Of a DNA stretch of 64,000 bases, positions 35,097 through 42,524 are shown piece by piece. Under the pieces are notes generated by a model that did no database searches, was not told the DNA's origin, and saw nothing but the letters and a program-made list of their open reading frames with translations. The translations under genes were made by a program, and so were the position numbers. Each line of letters starts with the position of its first letter. Position 1 is the stretch's first letter. Source of the stretch: an uncultured Pseudomonadales bacterium (GTDB lineage: Bacteria; Pseudomonadota; Gammaproteobacteria; Pseudomonadales; Azotimanducaceae); the NCBI GenBank assembly GCA_958296025.1, contig OY282430.1, positions 3,038,001 through 3,102,000 on the forward strand, written 5' to 3'.

Positions 35097-36443
35097 GTGC
35101 CCGCGCCGATGCCGAACACTGCTGGGAACAAGCCCCCCTACATCGGGTTCGGCTTCGCCGGCATCGGCACGGCCCTGTCTTTGCAGATTCCCAACCTGCT
35201 GCTGCTGGTTTACATGACGGACACCTTGGCCATTTCCGCCGCCCTGGCCGGCGCCGCCCTGTTCGCGCCGAGATTGCTCGATGTGGTGACTGATCCGCTC
35301 ATGGGGCTGCTCAGCGACCGCACCAAGTCCCGTTGGGGCCGCCGCCGGCCCTATTTCCTGTTGGGGGCGCTGGTGACGAGCTTGGCGCTGGCGCTGTTGT
35401 TCAACTGCCCGGATTTCGCGTCCGTCCCCGCCCGGCTGGCCTATGTGGTGGGCTTTTACGTCGTCATGCAACTGGGGGTCACCATTTTCATGGTGCCCTA
35501 TTACGCCCTGCCGGCCGAACTCAGTTCCGACCCCCACGAAAGGACCAAGCTGATGTCCACCCGGGCGGCGTTCTCCTTCTGCGGCGGCCTGTTGGGCGGC
35601 GCCTTGGCGCCCAAGCTCATCGCGCTGGGCGGCGGCGGGCAGGACGGCTACTCCATGATGTCCGTCGTCATCGGCTTCATCTGCGGCGCCGCCTTCGTCT
35701 ATGCCTTCTTCGGCACACGCAAGGCGCAACTCATCGAGGAGGAAACAACGGCCCTGCCCATTATCGAACAGTTCAAGGTGGCGCTCAGCAACCGGCCGTT
35801 CAGAATCTTCATGCTCAGCTTCATCGCCTACCTGTGCAGCTTCGGTTGCTTCGTCGCCTCCATTCCCTATTACGCCGGCAACATTCTTGGCCGGGATGAA
35901 ATTCTCGGCACGATCTGGTTGTCGGTGAACGTGCCGGCGATCGCCTCCATTCCCTTCTGGACCTTGGCGACTCGGCGCTGGGAAAAGCATCAGGTTTTGG
36001 TCGCGGCCCTTGGGCTGATGGCCCTGACCTCCGCCGCCCTGTTCCTAGACCAGGGGGAATTGTCGGTTCTGCTGTCGATCACCGTTCTCCTAGGCATCGG
36101 CTTCGGCGGCAGCCAAGTGGCTTGCTGGGCGATGCTGCCGGACATCATCCAATGGGATTACGTCCAATCCGGCGTTCAGCGGGGAGGCATCTTCGCCGGC
36201 TGCATGACGGCCTTTGAGAAAACCGGCTTAGCGCTCGGTGGTCTGCTCACCGGGGCGCTCTTGGCGACCACCGGATACGTTGAATCAACAACCGGCGACG
36301 CCGTTCAGCCGGCAAGCGCCCTGACCGGCATCAAGCTGGCGATTGGGGCGGCCCCGGCAGTCCTCTACGCCCTCGCCGCAGCGCTGATAGCGGCCTATCC
36401 CCTAACCCACAAGCTGCTGCGCACTCAGGCGGCGGCCCCCTGA
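35097..36443 (+). CDS. MFS transporter of the GPH (MelB-like) type
   Basis: A 448-residue 12-TM symporter. The first loop motif, LDVVTDPLMGLLSDRTKSRWGRR (D-x-x-x-DP-x-x-G-x-x-D-R-T-x-S-R-x-G-R-R), identifies the glycoside-pentoside-hexuronide:cation symporter family. It begins three bases after the amidohydrolase stop at a GTG; an ATG four codons later (35109) may be the real start. It probably imports the amidohydrolase or MBL product, with Na+ or H+. In this bacterial group GPH members often transport non-sugar compounds. Confidence 0.85.
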   Translation: MPAPMPNTAGNKPPYIGFGFAGIGTALSLQIPNLLLLVYMTDTLAISAALAGAALFAPRLLDVVTDPLMGLLSDRTKSRWGRRRPYFLLGALVTSLALALLFNCPDFASVPARLAYVVGFYVVMQLGVTIFMVPYYALPAELSSDPHERTKLMSTRAAFSFCGGLLGGALAPKLIALGGGGQDGYSMMSVVIGFICGAAFVYAFFGTRKAQLIEEETTALPIIEQFKVALSNRPFRIFMLSFIAYLCSFGCFVASIPYYAGNILGRDEILGTIWLSVNVPAIASIPFWTLATRRWEKHQVLVAALGLMALTSAALFLDQGELSVLLSITVLLGIGFGGSQVACWAMLPDIIQWDYVQSGVQRGGIFAGCMTAFEKTGLALGGLLTGALLATTGYVESTTGDAVQPASALTGIKLAIGAAPAVLYALAAALIAAYPLTHKLLRTQAAAP

Positions 36444-36502
36444 ACGCCTCCGCCAAAATCATTGCGGCGGCGACGCGTACCAATCCAGTGGAGGTTTGAA
36501 CC

Positions 36503-38374
36503 ATGTTGCAGTCAAGAGCAACGACCGGCCTGGCGCCAACGGGCGTCCTAGCGGCTGTCCTTTCCTGTTTGCTGGCCGCTTGCGCCGACAATGCCGGCGA
36601 TTCAAGCCCGGCCGCCGAAAGCCTAGTGCGAGAGGCTGCAACAAACATCGACCCGCAGGCGGCTTTGCAGATGGCCGTTGAGGGCTTGGGCGGACGCGAC
36701 GCACTAGAGAGGCTGGCGGGTTTCTCCATGCAGGCAACGCGGGACCGATACGAATTGGGCATGGGCCTCGAGCCGGGTTCCGGCTTGGTCCGCGCCACCC
36801 TGTCCGACGTTCAGGTGCTGCACGACATCGCCGGCGAACGGCTGCGGCTGGACTACGCGCACACCAATTTGTATCGAATGCCGCGCAACGTCACGGAACT
36901 GGTGCTGGGCGGTTCCGGCTACATTCTGGGCAGGGACTTCTACTACGACAAGTCGGCGGAGGCGGAGGCCGGCCGGCAGGCCATGTCGCCAGACCGCTGG
37001 GCCATCACCCTGAAGACGGAGCGCCTGTTGAACCCGCATCTCATGGTGCAGGAGGCATTGGCGGATCCCTCGCTGTTGCTGCCATCCAGCGCAGAAAACA
37101 GCCCGGCCGGCTTGCAGTTGGACGATGACCAAGTTTTCCCCATAACGCTCTACTTTGACGAAAGCCAGCAGCAGCGCACGGTGCTGGTGCAGGATGACTG
37201 GGTGCGCCGTTTGCAGGACGGCTATTTCCTGGAATTGTCCACCGGCGGAAACTACTTTGTGGACGCCAACTGGTACCTGCGTTGGCGGGCCGCCGCCAAA
37301 TTGGACGATGTGCGGCATTATCCATTGGTCATCCAAGACTCGGTTTATCCGATTACCCTGCACGTTCATGGCGAGACCGGCCGCATCAGCAAGCTGGCCA
37401 CCATGGAGCACGATCTGTATTATGGCGACGTGCCGGTGGAGGCCACTTACAACGACTGGCGGGAAGTCGAAGGCCAGCACTTTCCAATGCACGTCATGCT
37501 GTCCATTGCCGGCACCCCAAGCCTGGAGGTGCGACGCTCCGCAATAGCGGTGAACCCGGATTTCGACCCCGCAGCCTTCACCCAACCCGAAGGCGTCGCG
37601 GCCTCCCACGATGCGGCGCTGGCCGATCGGGGCCGCCGCCTAAGCCAATGGATCCAAGGCATTTCCCACGCCGGTTCGCCGAAGCCCACCGTCAAGCCCA
37701 AGATCAATCCAACCGAACTGAGCCCCGGCGTGCATTCGCTCAGCGTCACGCCGGATGACGCCCTAAGAACCCTGGTGGTGGAGCAATCCGCTGGCGTCGT
37801 CGTGATCGAGCCGGGCTATCAGGACTTAAGAGGGGAAGCCATCATCGAATGGACCGCGCAGAACATTCCCGGCAAACCCCTAAGCCATGTGGTGCTGACC
37901 CATTTCCACTTGGATCATGTCGGCGGCGTCCGGCCCTATGTGGCGGCCGGCGCGGTCCTGGTGGCCCACGAGCTGGCGGAAAGCCACTATCGGCGCTTGT
38001 TTGGCCGGCCAAAGTCCAAGATTCTGCCGGACGCTTACGACCGCAACCCGGTTGCGGCTAAAATAGCGAAGGTGCCGGGCGACGGTGCCTACCGCATTGA
38101 GGACCCTTTGCGGCCGGTGGCGGTTTACCCGGTAAGAAACCGGCACACCACCGACATGGTCATGGTGTGGGTGGAGAAGGAGCAGATCCTGTTCAACGGC
38201 GACCTGTATTCCCCCGGCGAAGACATACCGGACAAAACTCCAATGGGCGGCGTTGACTTGGACAGGGGCATCCGCGAACAGGGCCTGCAGGTCAAGCTCC
38301 TAGCCCCCTCCCACGGATTTCCATCGGTCTCCTACGAAGCGTTCAAGGCGCACTTGGCGGTTGACGGCTACTAA
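36503..38374 (+). CDS. MBL-fold hydrolase lipoprotein, long type
   Basis: A 623-residue long-type paralog with lipobox SCLLAACAD. It has LDYAHTNLYR, ERLLNPHLMV, ETGRISKLAT and TYNDWREVEG in the N-terminal domain and LTHFHLDHVGGVRPY near residue 465, RNRHTTDM, FNGDLYSP and PSHGFP in the MBL domain. GGAGG stands ahead of the ATG, 60 bases after the MFS gene, so it is probably part of the same transcript. It is followed by the MarR gene 31 bases later. Confidence 0.87.
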   Translation: MLQSRATTGLAPTGVLAAVLSCLLAACADNAGDSSPAAESLVREAATNIDPQAALQMAVEGLGGRDALERLAGFSMQATRDRYELGMGLEPGSGLVRATLSDVQVLHDIAGERLRLDYAHTNLYRMPRNVTELVLGGSGYILGRDFYYDKSAEAEAGRQAMSPDRWAITLKTERLLNPHLMVQEALADPSLLLPSSAENSPAGLQLDDDQVFPITLYFDESQQQRTVLVQDDWVRRLQDGYFLELSTGGNYFVDANWYLRWRAAAKLDDVRHYPLVIQDSVYPITLHVHGETGRISKLATMEHDLYYGDVPVEATYNDWREVEGQHFPMHVMLSIAGTPSLEVRRSAIAVNPDFDPAAFTQPEGVAASHDAALADRGRRLSQWIQGISHAGSPKPTVKPKINPTELSPGVHSLSVTPDDALRTLVVEQSAGVVVIEPGYQDLRGEAIIEWTAQNIPGKPLSHVVLTHFHLDHVGGVRPYVAAGAVLVAHELAESHYRRLFGRPKSKILPDAYDRNPVAAKIAKVPGDGAYRIEDPLRPVAVYPVRNRHTTDMVMVWVEKEQILFNGDLYSPGEDIPDKTPMGGVDLDRGIREQGLQVKLLAPSHGFPSVSYEAFKAHLAVDGY

Positions 38375-38404
38375 CCTATCCCTGCAACGGACGCCTGATC
38401 GAAA

Positions 38405-38956
38405 ATGGCCAAGAAGTCGAAACTGAAGCCCAATCCCCCGATCATCTCCATCTCCGATCTGTCTTCCGACGAGGCCGGACGGCTGTTGTTGACCCTCATT
38501 TGGGATTTTTTCTCCATCGCCAGCCACTTGGGGAACATCCGCAGCATCTGGGCCGGCATGGCCGGCATCACCGGCCCGCAGTGGAACGTCCTGACCGCCA
38601 CGGACTATCTGGACGAAGGCGAAGGGGTTTCAGTTGGCGAAATAGCCAACAAGCTGCACGTCAAATCCACGTTCGTTACGGCGCAGTCGAAACTGATGGA
38701 AAAAAGCGGCCACCTGCGCCGCCGGCCGTCGCAGAAGGACAAGCGGATCGTTTTGCTGTCGCTGACTCCGCAAGCCATTCACAAGGTCAACGCCTTCTAC
38801 GACATACGGCGGCGCATGGACCAAACCATGTTCGGGGAGTTTTCCGGGCAGGAGTTCCAACAGCTGGTGAAGCAGGTTGAAGCCATCCGCACCCGCGCCG
38901 AACGGGCGTTGCTGGAGCTGAAGAACGGCCTCAATAATCCCCCCAACTCTTCCTGA
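38405..38956 (+). CDS. MarR-family transcriptional regulator
   Basis: A 183-residue winged-helix regulator. The typical blocks are ITGPQWNVLTA, then VSVGEIANKLHVKSTFVTAQSKLMEKSG (recognition helix) and the wing LRRRPSQKDKRIVLLSLTPQA. It has an N-terminal extension of about 20 residues and a C-terminal dimerisation helix. MarR dimers bind short palindromes and release DNA on ligand binding. This is the only regulator in the 10-41 kb cluster, so it is my candidate for the TTAnnTAA sites. Its last 26 bases overlap the 3' end of the convergent receptor gene, and a fragment of its 3' end survives at 26164-26234. Confidence 0.88.
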   Translation: MAKKSKLKPNPPIISISDLSSDEAGRLLLTLIWDFFSIASHLGNIRSIWAGMAGITGPQWNVLTATDYLDEGEGVSVGEIANKLHVKSTFVTAQSKLMEKSGHLRRRPSQKDKRIVLLSLTPQAIHKVNAFYDIRRRMDQTMFGEFSGQEFQQLVKQVEAIRTRAERALLELKNGLNNPPNSS

Positions 38957-41255
38957 CCGTCAGCCCGTAGGAACGGCCCGGGCTGACGACGCCGGAAATG
39001 AAGGGTTCTCCCGCAAAAACCTCCGTCGGGCTCAACTGGCTGAACTGGCCGAAGACCGTCAGGCCATTGTAAACCGCCCGATCATCGTTCAGGTTCTTGC
39101 CCCACAGGCTGACCTGCCAGTCCTGCCAACGGTAGGACGCGGTGACGTTAAACTGCCCGAAGTCCGTGTCATCGATGATCGACTCCAGCGTCACGTTGTC
39201 CGCATCGAAGTAGGAATCCCCACGGTAGGCGTAGTTCAGCGACAGTTGCGCCTCGCCCGGCCCCACTTGGGCGGTGTAGCTGAGGTCCGCGGTCCAGGAG
39301 TGCTCCGGCGACTGCGCCACTCGGTTGCCGGTGAAGTCCCGGTCCGGCGGGATGACGAAGCTGGTGAACCGCGCATCGGTCCAAGCGTAGGTGAAGTTGA
39401 ACAGCAGTTGCTCGGTGAGCAGCGCCATGGCCTCCAGTTCAATGCCGTCAACCTGGGCCTTGCCGGCGTTCACCGTAGCAAACGACCTGCCGCCCGTTGG
39501 AATGATGGTTGTCTGCAAGTCCTTGTAGTCCGCCCGGTAATAGGTCAGGTTCAGGTGCGCCCGTTCCCGCCAAAACACCGACTTCACACCGCCTTCGTAG
39601 CTCCAGACGAGTTCCGGCTCAATCGGCGTGCTGGACGCCTCGGCCGTCACGCTGCTGACGAACCCCCCGGATTTGAAGCCCCGTGCGACGGATGCGTAAA
39701 CAAACAGCGTATCGAACGGCCCGACCTCATCGAAAGTGCCGTCCAGAATGAACTTCGGTGTCCACGCCTGCCAACTTTTGCTGAACGTTACATTGTGGTT
39801 TTCAATGATGAAGATGCCGCTGGGGAAGGGGTTGCCGACATTGTTGGCGTAGCCCGACTTCTTGTCCTTGGTCCAGCGCAGCCCGGCGGTGAAGTTCAGC
39901 CAGTCGTTTAAGGCGTAGGTGTTGTGGGTGAACAGGGCGATGGACTTGACGGTGCCTTCCTGGCGCAGGTCGTCGTTGAAGCCGAAGAAGCCGTCGATGC
40001 CCAAGGGGAACGGCGGATAGGGCGGCGGGTTGCCCAAAAGCCCGTTCGACAACAGGAAGTTCAGGCCCGACCCGGAAAGCCCAAAGTTGACGTCGAACAG
40101 CTGGTCGAAGTAGCCGTCCGAAGAGAGATAGTAGGCGGCAACCAACCAATTCAACCGCTCCGTCTCCCCGGCCAGCCGCAGCTCCTGGGTGAACTGCTTG
40201 TGCTTGTTGTCCGCCGAAAACAAAAAGTTGACCCCAGTGCTGGTCGAGGCCAAGTCGTCATTCAGGAAGTTCGCCGTCGAGCGGCGCCAAGCGGTGATGG
40301 AAGTCACGGTCGAGCCGCCAAGCATCGGCAGATCCCAATCGACATGCAGATCCAAGCCGTAGAGCTCCTTGTCGTTTTGGCCGGCGGTGTCCACCTGCGC
40401 CACATCCGTGTCGTTGAACTTGCCGCCGGTATTTTCGGCTGTGTTCCTGACGACGCCGGGATCCAACTCCGGATCCCCCACCAGCAGGAACCAAGGGGTG
40501 CCCTGCCCGTTGTCCTTGGTGTAGTTGGCGCCCAAGACCACATCGGCGGCATCCCCAGCCCAGCGCAGCTTGCCGCGCAGGGTGGTTAGCTTGCCGCCGC
40601 CCATCTCCGCATCGTCCAGCAAGGCGTTCTCCGACCAGCCGCCGGTGTCGTCATGCTTGAAGGTCAAGCTGCCGAAAACCTGCTCCGCAAGAGGGCCGGA
40701 AGCCTTGCCGCGCACCGTGAATAGGCCGTTGCCGGTGCCGTCGTATTGGCCGTAGGAGACGTCGACCAAGCCCCGAGGGGTTTCATCCGGCGTTTCCGTG
40801 ATGACGTTGATGGCGCCGCCCACGACGTTGCGGCCAAACAGGGTGCCCTGGGGCCCGCGCAGCACCTCGATTCGCTCTAGATCCACGAAGTCAAGGGCCA
40901 TCTCGTATTCGCGGCTGTAGTAAACGTCGTCCACGAATATGCCGAAGGTTCGGTCCGCCAATGGGTCCGAATTGGATGAAAAGGCGCCGCGCATCGTGAT
41001 GTGCGACTCCGAGCGGTTGAAGCTCAACATGGCGACGCCGGGCGTGCGCGAGGTGATGTCCTCGATGTCGTCGATCTGAAACTTGTCCAGATACCCATCG
41101 GCGAACGCCGTGACCGCCACGGGCGTCTCCTGCAGGTTCTGCTCGCGCTTTTGCGCGGTTACGACAATTTCCTCCAGCACTTGGGCGCCGCCCGCCGGCG
41201 CCGCAGCGATGCCAAAAGAAATGGCTAGAAATTTCAACCAGTTACGCTTATTCAT
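38931..41255 (-). CDS. TonB-dependent receptor, copy B
   Basis: A 774-residue receptor, the same length as and nearly identical to copy A, with signal peptide LKFLAISFGIAAAPAGGA, TonB box EEIVVTAQKREQ, plug phrase VLRGPQGTLFGRNVVGGAIN and the C-terminal strand GLTVRKSWGDY. Differences from copy A are scattered (for example VAMLSFNRSESHITM versus AAMKSFNRSQSHISM in the plug), so the two may differ slightly in ligand handling or are drifting neutrally. Its start has the same GGAGG. Transcription would run toward the MarR gene, with convergent 3' overlap. The operator-like site is 196 bases upstream. Confidence 0.92.
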   Translation of the reverse strand: MNKRNWLKFLAISFGIAAAPAGGAQVLEEIVVTAQKREQNLQETPVAVTAFADGYLDKFQIDDIEDITSRTPGVAMLSFNRSESHITMRGAFSSNSDPLADRTFGIFVDDVYYSREYEMALDFVDLERIEVLRGPQGTLFGRNVVGGAINVITETPDETPRGLVDVSYGQYDGTGNGLFTVRGKASGPLAEQVFGSLTFKHDDTGGWSENALLDDAEMGGGKLTTLRGKLRWAGDAADVVLGANYTKDNGQGTPWFLLVGDPELDPGVVRNTAENTGGKFNDTDVAQVDTAGQNDKELYGLDLHVDWDLPMLGGSTVTSITAWRRSTANFLNDDLASTSTGVNFLFSADNKHKQFTQELRLAGETERLNWLVAAYYLSSDGYFDQLFDVNFGLSGSGLNFLLSNGLLGNPPPYPPFPLGIDGFFGFNDDLRQEGTVKSIALFTHNTYALNDWLNFTAGLRWTKDKKSGYANNVGNPFPSGIFIIENHNVTFSKSWQAWTPKFILDGTFDEVGPFDTLFVYASVARGFKSGGFVSSVTAEASSTPIEPELVWSYEGGVKSVFWRERAHLNLTYYRADYKDLQTTIIPTGGRSFATVNAGKAQVDGIELEAMALLTEQLLFNFTYAWTDARFTSFVIPPDRDFTGNRVAQSPEHSWTADLSYTAQVGPGEAQLSLNYAYRGDSYFDADNVTLESIIDDTDFGQFNVTASYRWQDWQVSLWGKNLNDDRAVYNGLTVFGQFSQLSPTEVFAGEPFISGVVSPGRSYGLTVRKSWGDY

Positions 41256-41450
41256 CGGTCAACCCTCCAGTTGATTTCCCCGCATTGCGCACAAAAATGC
41301 AATGAAACTCCTGCATTCCAGCAGCATGGTCGGGTGGCATTGCTGTAAGCCCAAAGAAAAAATTGCCCAAAAATTCAAGCAGCTACCCTTGGTCATCTGT
41401 CAGCCCACCGCACCGCGCCGAATTCACCCGCGGCGCAGTGTAGCAGAAAA

Positions 41451-41471
41451 TTATATAATTAACTTATCTAA
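41451..41471. promoter_or_regulatory. TTAnnTAA operator-like site upstream of receptor copy B
   Basis: TTATATAA, five bases (TTAAC), then TTATCTAA. It is identical to the site at 28729 and at the same distance from the receptor start. The spacing of half-sites is again 13 bp. Confidence 0.6.
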
Positions 41472-41613
41472 TTTGTTTCCCCAATCGGCAAGCGGCGCAT
41501 TGCAGCCGCCGCCGTTGGTTCTTTCGCCACTTCGCGTCAGCCCCGTCGGGCGCAGCGGCCTTTTTGCCAGTGCTTGAGCCTGTATAATTGCCGGTTTCCG
41601 TGCTGGACCGGCC

Positions 41614-42030
41614 ATGGATCAGGTCTTCACCTTCATCGGCAACCATCCCTATCTGTGCGGCGCCTTCGTGCTGCTGCTGGCGCTGTTCATCCACAACGAG
41701 ATGCGGCGCGGCGGGCGCTCCGTCTCCGTGCAGCAATTGGTGGAACTGGTCAACAGGGAAAACGCCTTGGTCCTTGATGTGCGGGACCGGCGGGAATATG
41801 ATTCCGGGCATATCGTCAACGCCGTCAACATCCCCTTCTCCGCCCTGAACAGCCGCCTCGATGAGCTCAGCAAGCACAAGGAGCGAGCCATCGTCGTGTC
41901 CTGCAAGATGGGCCAGCATTCCGGCACCGCTGGGGTGCTGCTGCGCAAGCACGGCTTTCAAAACGTGGTGCGGCTGAAGGGGGGATTGGCCGAATGGCGC
42001 AACCAGAGTTTACCGATGGTGAAATCATGA
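41614..42030 (+). CDS. Membrane-anchored rhodanese-like protein (YibN type)
   Basis: A 138-residue protein with one N-terminal transmembrane helix (LCGAFVLLLALFIH) and a cytoplasmic rhodanese domain. The domain begins VSVQQLVELVNRENALVLDVRDRREYDSGHI; the active-site loop is SCKMGQHSG with the catalytic Cys, and it ends VVRLKGGLAEW. The order yibN-secB is conserved in gammaproteobacteria (usually with grxC between them, absent here). It probably has a sulfur-transfer role, or a membrane role recently linked to Sec function. Its stop overlaps the secB start (ATGA). Confidence 0.88.
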   Translation: MDQVFTFIGNHPYLCGAFVLLLALFIHNEMRRGGRSVSVQQLVELVNRENALVLDVRDRREYDSGHIVNAVNIPFSALNSRLDELSKHKERAIVVSCKMGQHSGTAGVLLRKHGFQNVVRLKGGLAEWRNQSLPMVKS

Positions 42031-42476
42031 GCGAACAGGTCACCGCCCAAGTGCGGCTGGAGCGCATCTACTTGAAGGACGCCTCCTGGGAGTCCCCGAA
42101 AAGCCCGCAGGTCTTCACCGAGAACTGGGCGCCGGAGATTCAGGCGGACATCAACACCAAATCCAACCGGGTGGACGGCACCCGCTTCGAGATCGTGCTG
42201 ACGGTCAACCTCAACGCCAAGCTGGAGGGCGGCAAGACCGCCTTCATCGTCGAGGTGCAGCAGGCCGGCCTGTTCAACATCGAAGGGGTCGAAGGGGAGT
42301 TGCTGCAGCGGGTGCTAGGCACCGTCTGCCCGACTACCCTTTACCCCTACGCCCGGGAGACGGTGGACAGCCTAACGATTAAGGGCGGTTTCCCGGCGCT
42401 GCATTTGGCGCCGGTTAATTTCGATGTGCTTTACGCGGAGGCGCTGCGCCAGCAGAGCCAAAAAACCCTGCACTAA
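42027..42476 (+). CDS. secB: Protein-export chaperone SecB
   Basis: A 149-residue SecB with the conserved sequence IYLKDASWESPKSPQVF near the N-terminus, FNIEGVEGELLQRVLGTVCPTTLYPYARE in the tetramer core (seen as GTVCPTTLYPYARE) and GGFPALHLAPVNFDVLY at the C-terminal end. It keeps preproteins unfolded and passes them to SecA. Length and motifs are normal. It is translationally coupled to the rhodanese gene. This is core-genome sequence and marks the right border of the catabolic cluster. Confidence 0.97.
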   Translation: MSEQVTAQVRLERIYLKDASWESPKSPQVFTENWAPEIQADINTKSNRVDGTRFEIVLTVNLNAKLEGGKTAFIVEVQQAGLFNIEGVEGELLQRVLGTVCPTTLYPYARETVDSLTIKGGFPALHLAPVNFDVLYAEALRQQSQKTLH

Positions 42477-42524
42477 CGCTGTTGGCCGTCCAATTCGCCG
42501 GACTTTGGACCAACTGGAGAGGAC

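Larger units (their letters stand above)
38886..41478. repeat. 2.59-kb direct repeat, copy B (receptor block)
   Basis: The partner of 26164-28756, collinear with no indels. On the left it continues into the full MarR gene. On the right it ends a few bases past the operator-like site, where the rhodanese-secB region begins. Confidence 0.9.
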
